13,997 nucleotides of DNA from JBKPCD01 sp046727175. Its GTDB lineage: Bacteria; Acidobacteriota; Vicinamibacteria; Vicinamibacterales; 2-12-FULL-66-21. This document shows, piece after piece, positions 7,678 to 13,997 of the stretch. Below the pieces are notes generated by a model. That model saw only the letters and a program-made list of their open reading frames with translations, did no database searches and was not told where the DNA came from. Both the position numbers and the translations under genes were made by a program. The first letter of the stretch is position 1, and the number at the start of each line of letters is the position of its first letter. The stretch spans positions 1 through 13,997 of the forward strand of contig JBKPCD010000006.1 of the NCBI GenBank assembly GCA_046727175.1. Direction: 5' to 3'.

Positions 7678-7694
7678 CCGACGTGAGACGTCGG
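7678..7694. repeat. Perfect 7-bp inverted repeat
   Basis: CCGACGT (7678-7684) and ACGTCGG (7688-7694) flank the triplet GAG. This could be a tight hairpin or an operator. It lies 139 nt before the start of the TolB-like gene and has no T-run on either strand. Confidence 0.5.
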
Positions 7695-7833
7695 AAAGCG
7701 TTGATGTGCAATGGCTTTTCAGCGCTCAGCCCGTTTCCGTTCCTCCAGCGTGCCGACGAAATCGTGATCGCGATGACAGATTGCGGAGGCCGGTTCTTGA
7801 CACCAGCTGACCGATTCGGTGGAATCAGGACCC

Positions 7834-8838
7834 ATGCGGATCTTTGCTGCTTGGGTGCTGGCGCTCGTGTTGGCGTGGTCGACGCAGGGTACGAAACAGG
7901 GCAGTCCTGAGGAGAATCTGCCGCCGAACATCCAGCGGCTCTCGCACTTCGGCGAGCGCGCGTCCTGGTCGCCGGACGGGAAGCGCATTGCCTTCATGGA
8001 GAAAAGCTTTGGCGATGCCTTCGAGGTCGATGTCGCCTCGAAAGCCATCCGGCTGCTGACGCACTACCCGCACGCCGGCTTCCTACGCGTCCAGTTCCTG
8101 CCGGACGGCGACTATTTCCTCATCGGCGCCCGCACGTTCACCGACGTCCGCACCACGCGAGAGCGTGATGAGGAGATGTGGATCCTGAGGAGGGACGCCA
8201 AGCCGGGTGACCGTGCCGTCCCCCTGGATCACAAGATCTCCGAAGGGGTCGCGATTTCGCGAACCTCGATGCGCATCGCGTGGTCGAACACGCACGGACA
8301 GTACCCGGACCAGATCTCCCAGGGGGAATCCATCATTTACACGGCTGACATCGTCGACGAGAACGGCGCCCAGAAGCTTGCGAACAAAAAGGAAGTGCTT
8401 CGCGCGAAGGCGCCCGAGTGCACGCTCGAAGCGCAGGACTTTCGGAAGAACGATACCGAGTTGATTTACACCTGCTACCGATCACCGTTCGCGGACGTGC
8501 TCGGCGTCGACCTGAACACAGGCCAGACCACTGTGTATCGACGGATTGCCGGCGAATACAACGAGGTGGAAGGGATCTACCCGAACGGCAAGTACGCGCT
8601 CGTCGAATCGAGCCGCGAACAGCTGGAGCAGAACTCGAACTACATCGATATCTGGAGGCTCAGGCTCGAGCCGGACAGCCAGGACTTCGTCCGGCTGACC
8701 CGCTGGGGCGAGTATCGCGGCTTCAAGGCTTCGAACCCCGTCGTCAGCCCGGACGGGACGATGATGGCCTTCCAGTCGGCGCGCAGCCGGGACCCTGCGG
8801 GCGTGGGCTACGGTATCTTCATCATGAAGCTGCCGTGA
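7834..8838 (+). CDS. Secreted TolB/PD40-type beta-propeller protein
   Basis: The 334-residue protein opens with MRIFAAWVLALVLAWSTQG, a signal peptide or N-terminal membrane anchor. The rest has repeated blades with PD40/WD40-like motifs: SWSPDGKRIAFM (about 44-55), FLPDGDYFLIG, IYPNGKYALVES, and VVSPDGTMMAFQSARS near the end. It finishes with YGIFIMKLP, typical of TolB-like propellers. There is no hydrolase domain, unlike S9 peptidases that carry such propellers, so it is probably a binding or scaffold protein in the periplasm. A GTG start five codons earlier is possible, but the ATG at 7834 puts the hydrophobic stretch in the usual place; AGGA lies only 3 nt upstream. The ligand is unknown. 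Heptad array D begins 44 nt after its stop. Confidence 0.8.
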   Translation: MRIFAAWVLALVLAWSTQGTKQGSPEENLPPNIQRLSHFGERASWSPDGKRIAFMEKSFGDAFEVDVASKAIRLLTHYPHAGFLRVQFLPDGDYFLIGARTFTDVRTTRERDEEMWILRRDAKPGDRAVPLDHKISEGVAISRTSMRIAWSNTHGQYPDQISQGESIIYTADIVDENGAQKLANKKEVLRAKAPECTLEAQDFRKNDTELIYTCYRSPFADVLGVDLNTGQTTVYRRIAGEYNEVEGIYPNGKYALVESSREQLEQNSNYIDIWRLRLEPDSQDFVRLTRWGEYRGFKASNPVVSPDGTMMAFQSARSRDPAGVGYGIFIMKLP

Positions 8839-8882
8839 CAGAAGCCAACCCTTCTCCGCGTTGGTCCGTCTGAACAGATAAT

Positions 8883-9026
8883 CGGGGTTCGGGTATCGGG
8901 GTTCGGGTTTCGCTTTACGAAGCTCGATCGGAGCACCTGAACCAATTCGGAAGCGGACGGAGCTCAACCGCGCGGTTCGTTGAAATATCGAGAAAACGAA
9001 CCCCGAATCCCGAATCCCGAACCCGG
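8883..9026 (+). repeat. Inverted heptad array D (CGGGRTT-type)
   Basis: The left arm consists of heptads at 8883 (CGGGGTT), 8890 (CGGGTAT), 8897 and 8904. The right arm has complementary heptads at 8999 (AACCCCG), 9006 (AATCCCG), 9013 and 9020. The arms are complementary over about 29 bases with a few mismatches and one bulge, and are separated by about 86 nt that contain no gene. The spacer includes the small palindrome ACCGCGCGGT (8967-8976). No T-run follows. The region lies between the TolB-like gene and the small zinc-binding-type gene. Confidence 0.8.
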
Positions 9027-9032
9027 CAAGGC

Positions 9033-9046
9033 TTCACATCTGTGAA
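9033..9046. promoter_or_regulatory. Operator-like palindrome upstream of the small Cys/His gene
   Basis: TTCACA (9033-9038) and TGTGAA (9041-9046) form a perfect 6-bp inverted repeat around TC, 84 nt before the start at 9131. An AT-rich TAAATAC follows at 9059, which could be part of a -10 region. The arrangement would suit a dimeric regulator, but no regulator can be named. Confidence 0.3.
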
Positions 9047-9130
9047 CCAGTACGGGGCTAAATACGTAGCAGTAGGGAAATACCGCCGTCGGCCACACCT
9101 GACGCCCGCGGGACCCATGGAGGACGACCG

Positions 9131-9301
9131 ATGACGTTGTGGCAGAAGCTCTTCTCCCGGAAACCGCAGCCCGGCCAACGCGTTCGCGTGTGCATCGAGT
9201 GCGGAATGCCGATCGCCAATCACAAGGAGTGGTGCAGCATCCTGCGGACGCAGCAGGAGTACGATCGGAAGGCGGCCGCACAGGCTCCCAAGCCGTCCTG
9301 A
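9131..9301 (+). CDS. 56-residue protein with a CX2C-X6-H-X3-C zinc-binding pattern
   Basis: The ORF starts at ATG 9131 behind GGAGG (9119-9123) with 7-nt spacing, so translation is well supported despite its size. The protein begins MTLWQKLFSRKPQPGQ, and its centre reads CIECGMPIANHKEWC. Cys21, Cys24, His31 and Cys35 could form one zinc site of a treble-clef or zinc-ribbon kind. A charged Ala/Gln/Lys-rich tail follows. No signal peptide is visible, so it is probably cytoplasmic. The family is not recognised; a role in nucleic-acid or protein binding would be a guess. It sits alone between array D and the DUF5916 gene, with a TTCACA/TGTGAA palindrome upstream. Confidence 0.75.
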   Translation: MTLWQKLFSRKPQPGQRVRVCIECGMPIANHKEWCSILRTQQEYDRKAAAQAPKPS

Positions 9302-9463
9302 GGCCGTGACCGACAGCTGAAGCTGCATCAGCCACTGAGCCCTGGCGGGGCGTGTTCGTGCACGCGCCGATACACGTCCCCTGCCGACTCCGCTGCGCCC
9401 CTCCGCTGTTCTGCTCCGAGGCTGACGAACCCTCGTGCACATGTGACGCGAGCTTAGCATTAT

Positions 9464-9487
9464 GATCGACCGCTGACAGGGTCGATC
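9464..9487 (+). promoter_or_regulatory. Perfect 8-bp inverted repeat directly before the DUF5916 start
   Basis: GATCGACC (9464-9471) and GGTCGATC (9480-9487) flank GCTGACAG, and the ATG follows two bases later at 9490. TATGAT at 9461-9466, a fair -10 match, overlaps the left half. In DNA it could be an operator; in RNA a hairpin would cover the place where a ribosome-binding site should be. No clear Shine-Dalgarno sequence is present outside it. Confidence 0.5.
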
Positions 9488-9489
9488 GA

Positions 9490-11775
9490 ATGACAGCACG
9501 CGGCAGTGTACGGCTTGGTCTGGTATGTGCGTTCGGCATGTCCGGCGTGGCGGCCGCCGCGCCACAGGATCAGGGAATTCACGAGGTACGTAATCGTCGG
9601 CCTCCGGCCGTCGTTGCAACGCACGTGGAACAGGCGCCCGTGCTCGATGGCGACGTCGTCGGCGATCCGATCTGGAGACAGGCGACACCCGCGACAGGTT
9701 TCTGGCAGGAACAGCCCAACGAGGGGGAACCTTCTACGGAACAGACGGAAGTCAGAGTCGTGTACACATCCGACACACTCTACGTGGGCGTCGTCTGTTA
9801 CGACCGCAATCCCGACGCAATCATCGTGGCCGACGCGCGTAGAGACTCTGCTCTGGACAATACCGACAGCTTTCAGATGATTTTCGATACGTATCGAGAC
9901 GGACTGAACGGGTTCGTGTTCGGAACGAACCCGGCTGGAATCGAATACGACGGACAGGTGACGAACGAAGGGCAGGGAGGTGGCGGTCTTGCGGGCGGGC
10001 AACGGCAGCAGAGTGGCGCGGGGAGCGGATTCAACGTGAACTGGGACGGCGCGTGGGAGGTCCGATCGCGCATATCGGAGATCGGCTGGACCGCAGAATT
10101 CGCGATCCCGTTTCGAACCCTTCGCTTTCCTGGCGGTTCGAATCAGACCTGGGCGGTCAACTTTCAACGGAACATCCGGCGCCGCAACGAACGGTCGTAT
10201 TGGGCGCCCATTCCGCGGCAGTTCACACTCTATCGGCTCTCGCTCGCGGGCGAGCTGACCGGTGTGCAGACGCCCAGATTCCGCAACCTGAAAATCACCC
10301 CCTTTGCACTCGGGAGCGTCATCAAGTCGGGGATACGTCCGGTGGATGCCGACTTCGATCCCGATGGCGGGGTGGACCTGAAGTACAGCGTCACGTCCAG
10401 TCTCGCCCTGGATGCGACCGTGAACACGGACTTCGCGCAGGTGGAGATTGACGACCAGCAGGTGAACCTGGATCGGTTCGATCTGTTCTTTCCCGAGAAG
10501 CGCCCATTCTTTCTCGAGAACGCCGGCTTCTTCACGGTTGGCAACCCGGGTGAGATCGATTTGTTCTTCAGCCGCCGGATCGGCATCGGTCCGTCTGGGG
10601 AACCGGTTCCCATCAACGGCGGTGGCCGCCTGTCCGGCAAGGCCGGCAGGTACAACATCGGCCTGCTGAACATGCAGACCGACGATGTGGGTCTACTGAA
10701 TGTTCCTGCGAACGCCGAGCACGACCGGCTGCCCGGGAGTAATTTCTCGGTTGCGCGAATTAGCCGTGACCTTCCGAATCGATCGTCGATCGGCGGGCTG
10801 TTCATCAACCGCACCGGCACAGGGCGCTTTGCGGTCGATCGAGACTACAACCGGACGTATGCGATCGACGGCAAACTCGGAGTCCGCCAGCACACGGTCC
10901 TTTCGAGTTTCCTTGCGAAGACCGACACGCCGGCCGTCCACGCGAACGATTACGCGTACAACGTAAGGTCACGCACGAGCGTGCCGCGATTCGATCTCGA
11001 CTTCGGGTACCAGCAAGTGGGGACGGCATTCAACCCTGAAGTCGGCTTCATCACAAGGCGTGGGTACCGGAAACCTGACGCACGAATCCTGACGCGCTGG
11101 CGTCCGCATTTTCTTTACCTGCAGGAGATCAGGCCGCACAGCTCCTATCGTGCATTTTATGGCGTGGACGACAATCTGCTCGAAAGCATGCAGTGGCACA
11201 TCGACAACCACTGGCAGTTCAGGAACAGTTACGAGGTCCACACCGGGATGAACGTCACCGAAGAGGGACTGCGGAGGACGTTCGAGGTTTATCCGGGCAT
11301 CTTCGTCCCGCCGGGGTCGTACCGGCACACTGAGGCCCAGCTCGTGTTCATGACGAATCAAGGGGCGCCCATCAGCCTGAACGTCGAGTCGCGCATTGGC
11401 GGATTCTTCGGCGGTGATCGCGTGGCTGTAAGTCCCACGCTACGCGTTCGGGCGGGAGAAACGCTGACGGCGGAAATCGCCTATCAGCGGAACGACGTCG
11501 ATCTCCCAGGGGGGAACTTCACGACGAACCTGTTGCGCACGCGGTTGTCCTACTCTTTCAACACGCGCACGTTCGTCCAGGGCCTGGTGCAATACAACGA
11601 TCGCGCGGATCTCTGGTCAATGAATCTGCGATTCGGCTGGCTGCAGGCAGCCAACACGGGACTCTTCATTGTCTACACCGACACGCGTGGTCTGTACGAC
11701 CTGTTCGATCGGCCCGAGCGCACGGATCGGTCGTTTGTGTTGAAGTTCTCGCGAATGTTCGACGTGTTGCATTAA
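9490..11775 (+). CDS. CBM9-like / DUF5916 outer-membrane barrel protein
   Basis: The 761-residue protein has a signal peptide (about 1-25, cleaved near AAAAPQ). A carbohydrate-binding-family-9-like sandwich follows (about 40-230; APVLDGDVVGDPIW, VRVVYTSDTLYVGVVCYD, NTDSFQMIFDT). The rest is a DUF5916 region whose signature FAQVEIDDQQVNLDRF, then LFFPEKRPFFLENAGFF, lies at about 315-348. The remainder is rich in alternating aromatic and polar strands, as expected of an outer-membrane barrel, ending FVLKFSRMFDVLH. Relatives are common in Acidobacteriota and Bacteroidota, and their transported or bound ligand is generally unknown; sugar binding is inferred only from the CBM9 resemblance. A Gly/Gln-rich loop occurs near residues 158-178. 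The gene follows a perfect inverted repeat and overlaps the convergent TonB receptor gene by 4 bp. Confidence 0.88.
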   Translation: MTARGSVRLGLVCAFGMSGVAAAAPQDQGIHEVRNRRPPAVVATHVEQAPVLDGDVVGDPIWRQATPATGFWQEQPNEGEPSTEQTEVRVVYTSDTLYVGVVCYDRNPDAIIVADARRDSALDNTDSFQMIFDTYRDGLNGFVFGTNPAGIEYDGQVTNEGQGGGGLAGGQRQQSGAGSGFNVNWDGAWEVRSRISEIGWTAEFAIPFRTLRFPGGSNQTWAVNFQRNIRRRNERSYWAPIPRQFTLYRLSLAGELTGVQTPRFRNLKITPFALGSVIKSGIRPVDADFDPDGGVDLKYSVTSSLALDATVNTDFAQVEIDDQQVNLDRFDLFFPEKRPFFLENAGFFTVGNPGEIDLFFSRRIGIGPSGEPVPINGGGRLSGKAGRYNIGLLNMQTDDVGLLNVPANAEHDRLPGSNFSVARISRDLPNRSSIGGLFINRTGTGRFAVDRDYNRTYAIDGKLGVRQHTVLSSFLAKTDTPAVHANDYAYNVRSRTSVPRFDLDFGYQQVGTAFNPEVGFITRRGYRKPDARILTRWRPHFLYLQEIRPHSSYRAFYGVDDNLLESMQWHIDNHWQFRNSYEVHTGMNVTEEGLRRTFEVYPGIFVPPGSYRHTEAQLVFMTNQGAPISLNVESRIGGFFGGDRVAVSPTLRVRAGETLTAEIAYQRNDVDLPGGNFTTNLLRTRLSYSFNTRTFVQGLVQYNDRADLWSMNLRFGWLQAANTGLFIVYTDTRGLYDLFDRPERTDRSFVLKFSRMFDVLH

Positions 11776-13997
11776 AAAACAACCTTCACGCCGAGCTGAA
11801 TCTGCCGCGATGTCGTGACCGTCGATGTGATACGCCCCCACGTCGGCGCGACAATCGGCGAGCCGTCCGCGTTGACACCAGTGAAGGCGGTCCGACCCGA
11901 CGGGACCGCGAAGTTGGGTCGGTTCGGCAGGTTGAACGCTTCGATCCGCGCCTCCAGGTGCCGCGCGGCGCCCAGCGAAATCGACTTCACGAGCGACAAG
12001 TCGACCGAGACGAGTCCCGGAGCGATCACTGAATTGCGCGCCGCATTGCCACGCGTATTCACGGCAGGCAGGCTGAAGCATTTGATGTCCCAGTAGCGGT
12101 CGGGACCGCCCAGAACCGGGTCGCAGCCGGGCACGGCATCCGGTCGTTCGTGCATCGAGAAGCTGGTGGTGTTCAAGTTCCCGGATCGATTGAACCCCAG
12201 CTGCACGGTGAAAGGGTGTCCCGATCGCAGCGTCGTGATGTTGTTCACCTGCCACCCTTTGAGCAGAGCGCCCGCGACGCCTTGACTGTTGCGAAACAGC
12301 GGCAGCTCCCAAGAGGCATTGAGCGTCAAGTTGTGCTTTGCGTGGAACGCCGATAGTCCTCGATCGAACTCGGGATCGTACCAATCGAGGCCGTATTGAA
12401 CCACATTGCTGAAGTCCTGCGAGTTGATGCCACTCGAATCATCGTCAGATCGTGACAGGGTATAGGATGCCTGCGCGCGCCAACCGTGCGACAACCGCTT
12501 GTTCGCGCCAACCTGCAGTGCGTTGTAGAACGACTCGGCGTCGGTCACGCGTTGCCAGATGCCCGCGAAATTTGGATTGCGCCGGCCGAGCTGCGGCTGA
12601 TACGTCTTGACGCCGTTGATGATCTGCTCGGGCGCGAGATTCGCGTCCCCGAGCCGCAGGAGGTTCTTGCCGCGCGAGCCAACGTAGCCCACCATCACGT
12701 CCCAATTGCCGGGCAGCTGCCGCTGAACGTTCGCATTGAACTGCATGATGAACGGCGTCTGCAGATCGTAGTTCACCGTCTGGAGCTGAGCCCGGATGTA
12801 CGCATTGGAATCGAAATTGGTGAGCACGTTCGGGAACGGCGGATTCTGAATCGACGTGCGGGTCGTGAACGGCGGATTGAGACTGCCCGAGAAGAAGTAA
12901 TACTTGGGCAGAATCTCGTCGTAGAACAACCCGAAGCCGCCACGCACGGCGGTCTTGCCGTCCCCGCGCGGATCCCACGCGGCCCCGAGCCGCGGTGCGA
13001 AGTTCCTCAGCGAAGGATTCTCGTGCCACGGCTCACCGATCGTCAGCGCAGAATCCGTGACGTTGCGGAGGTTCGAGATCTTTCCGTTAACTTCGGTCGG
13101 CGTCGTTACGAACTCGTATCGCACCCCGGCATTCACTGAAAGTTGCGCATTGATGCGAATGTCGTCCTGGAGGAACGTGCCAAAAAGCCACTGTCGGTAT
13201 CGGCGGTCCGGATCGATTTTGCCGGGGACGGCGAAGTCGACGCTGATCGCGATACCCCGCAGAAAGCTCTCGAGGTTGGCGAAATTGACGATGCCGCCCA
13301 CCTGACTGGTCGTGTGCTGGTTGAACTGCAGATACTGCGCCTGCGCGCCGATCCGCGCCGAATGTCGGCCGCGCGTCAGAATGAGGGTGTCTCCGATCTG
13401 CCAGTTGTTCAGTTTGTCGTCGCGAGGCAGACGGAAGTCTCCCGCCATCTCCGTGACCATGCCGCGAATCGTGAGATAGCCGAACGGATCGCCGGGGATC
13501 CACGACAGCGACGGCGGAATGTCGATGGTGCGTCGGTTGTCGGCGAGTGAGATGGAGCGATTCAGCCCTCCTCTGACGATATTCAACGTGTTGGCCGAAA
13601 AGACGTGCTGTTCCTCGATTGTGAGGTAGGTGTTCCGCGTTCGCTCCACGATGATGGAAATCGGCGGCTTGTCCGGCGGGATACGATCGACTGACGCGCG
13701 ATCGTGTGTATACCGGACGAAGAGATTGTCGCCGGCCGAGAAGCGATGATCGACCCGCACCTGCCCAAGGTGCTCGTCGGTCGGCTGCGCGCCGGAGAAC
13801 AGATACTCGGCAGCGCCGCCGCCAAGCGGTCGCCCGTTGGCTCTTGGAAACAGGACGCTCAGGTATTGCGGAATCGCCGCATGCAACGCGATCGTGCCGC
13901 TCGGCAGGATACCGCCCCTCGCGTTGTCGTCCGGCACGGAAGTTACGCCCGTTATGCCGAGCCGCTCGATGAGGCCTTCGTACGCGCCGAAGAAGAA
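11772..13997 (-). CDS. Oar-like TonB-dependent receptor, C-terminal barrel part
   Basis: The frame is open to the window edge, so the N-terminus (signal peptide, carboxypeptidase-regulatory-like domain and plug) lies outside; 741 residues are visible. They begin FFFGAYEGLIERLGITG, a segment typical of the large acidobacterial Oar-type receptors. Barrel strands follow, such as VDHRFSAGDNLFVRYTHDRA, AGVRYEFVTTP, FAPRLGAAWDPRGDGKTAVR and VRGGFGLFYDEILP. The protein ends QLGVKVVF, with the C-terminal Phe of a barrel insertion signal. It would sit in the outer membrane and use TonB energy to import a ligand that cannot be identified here. An ATG or GTG near 13937 is not the real start. Its stop codon overlaps that of the DUF5916 gene, and no terminator is visible between them. 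Confidence 0.92.
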   Translation of the reverse strand, partial: FFFGAYEGLIERLGITGVTSVPDDNARGGILPSGTIALHAAIPQYLSVLFPRANGRPLGGGAAEYLFSGAQPTDEHLGQVRVDHRFSAGDNLFVRYTHDRASVDRIPPDKPPISIIVERTRNTYLTIEEQHVFSANTLNIVRGGLNRSISLADNRRTIDIPPSLSWIPGDPFGYLTIRGMVTEMAGDFRLPRDDKLNNWQIGDTLILTRGRHSARIGAQAQYLQFNQHTTSQVGGIVNFANLESFLRGIAISVDFAVPGKIDPDRRYRQWLFGTFLQDDIRINAQLSVNAGVRYEFVTTPTEVNGKISNLRNVTDSALTIGEPWHENPSLRNFAPRLGAAWDPRGDGKTAVRGGFGLFYDEILPKYYFFSGSLNPPFTTRTSIQNPPFPNVLTNFDSNAYIRAQLQTVNYDLQTPFIMQFNANVQRQLPGNWDVMVGYVGSRGKNLLRLGDANLAPEQIINGVKTYQPQLGRRNPNFAGIWQRVTDAESFYNALQVGANKRLSHGWRAQASYTLSRSDDDSSGINSQDFSNVVQYGLDWYDPEFDRGLSAFHAKHNLTLNASWELPLFRNSQGVAGALLKGWQVNNITTLRSGHPFTVQLGFNRSGNLNTTSFSMHERPDAVPGCDPVLGGPDRYWDIKCFSLPAVNTRGNAARNSVIAPGLVSVDLSLVKSISLGAARHLEARIEAFNLPNRPNFAVPSGRTAFTGVNADGSPIVAPTWGRITSTVTTSRQIQLGVKVVF

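Larger units (their letters stand above)
7446..7833. other. Gene-poor stretch before the TolB-like gene
   Basis: No plus-strand ORF here looks real. The stretch holds a weak degenerate repeat around 7484-7530 (units such as GAGCTACCGAGCC and GAGTATCGAGCC), a possible minus-strand micro-ORF (7536-7619), a perfect hairpin at 7678-7694, and a small palindrome, ACCGATTCGGT (7810-7820), just before the next gene. It may contain the promoter of the TolB-like gene, but no convincing -35/-10 pair was found. Confidence 0.5.

Noticed and set aside
8883..9026. Heptad arrays read as a CRISPR array
   Set aside because: Units are seven bases with no unique spacers between them and no cas genes nearby.
8915..10167. 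Overlapping minus-strand frames over array D, the small gene and the DUF5916 start
   Set aside because: Composition is that of shadow frames and they cross two plus-strand genes with good starts or domains.
1..13997. One operon or defined defence or biosynthesis system
   Set aside because: Strands alternate, gaps are large, and no toxin, nuclease, transposase or biosynthetic enzyme set was recognised.

Overview
The window looks like chromosomal DNA of a high-GC soil or sediment bacterium, most likely an Acidobacteriota (Vicinamibacteria-like). This is inferred from gene content, because no rRNA or marker gene is present. The grounds are a VPS10/sortilin-type BNR protein with a Gly/Arg-rich insert, an S9 peptidase, a CBM9-like/DUF5916 outer-membrane protein, an Oar-like TonB-dependent receptor ending in a C-terminal Phe, and a fragment of an Ig-domain sugar dehydrogenase of a kind common in that phylum. 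No phage, IS element, CRISPR array, tRNA or rRNA was seen.

Layout: 1-1125 (+) is the C-terminal part of an S9 (DPP4-like) serine peptidase. 1280-4579 (+) is a large secreted sortilin/BNR propeller protein. 4580-4999 has no gene but holds a terminator-like hairpin. 5000-5371 (+) is a stand-alone receiver-domain response regulator. 5456-6226 (-) is a RodZ-like HTH/membrane/DUF4115 protein that converges on it. 6305-7414 (+) is a 5'-truncated remnant of a PQQ-type sugar dehydrogenase that has kept its Ig-like and tail domains. 7415-7833 is gene-poor, with two perfect hairpins and a possible 27-residue minus-strand ORF. 7834-8838 (+) is a secreted TolB/PD40-type propeller protein. 9131-9301 (+) is a 56-residue protein with a Cys/His zinc-binding pattern. 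9490-11775 (+) is a CBM9-like/DUF5916 barrel protein. 11772-13997 (-) is the C-terminal barrel of a TonB-dependent receptor cut by the window edge; its stop codon overlaps the stop of the previous gene.

Most of the large genes encode exported or outer-membrane proteins (peptidase, propellers, barrel, TonB receptor), which suggests extracellular polymer or peptide capture and processing. They do not form one obvious operon, and no shared substrate can be read from the sequence.

The most unusual signal is between the genes. Four ORF 3' ends (near 1124-1207, 4552-4630, 5371-5455 and 8883-9026) carry short arrays with a seven-base period. At three of them the array is followed by an inverted array of the same heptad, so the RNA could fold into a long imperfect hairpin; the fourth is degenerate. 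The heptad differs at every locus (about AAGGGAA, AGAAGCT, CGGGRTT and a CTTCTGG-like unit). The architecture is therefore shared while the sequence is not, which points to local generation rather than spread of one repeat family.
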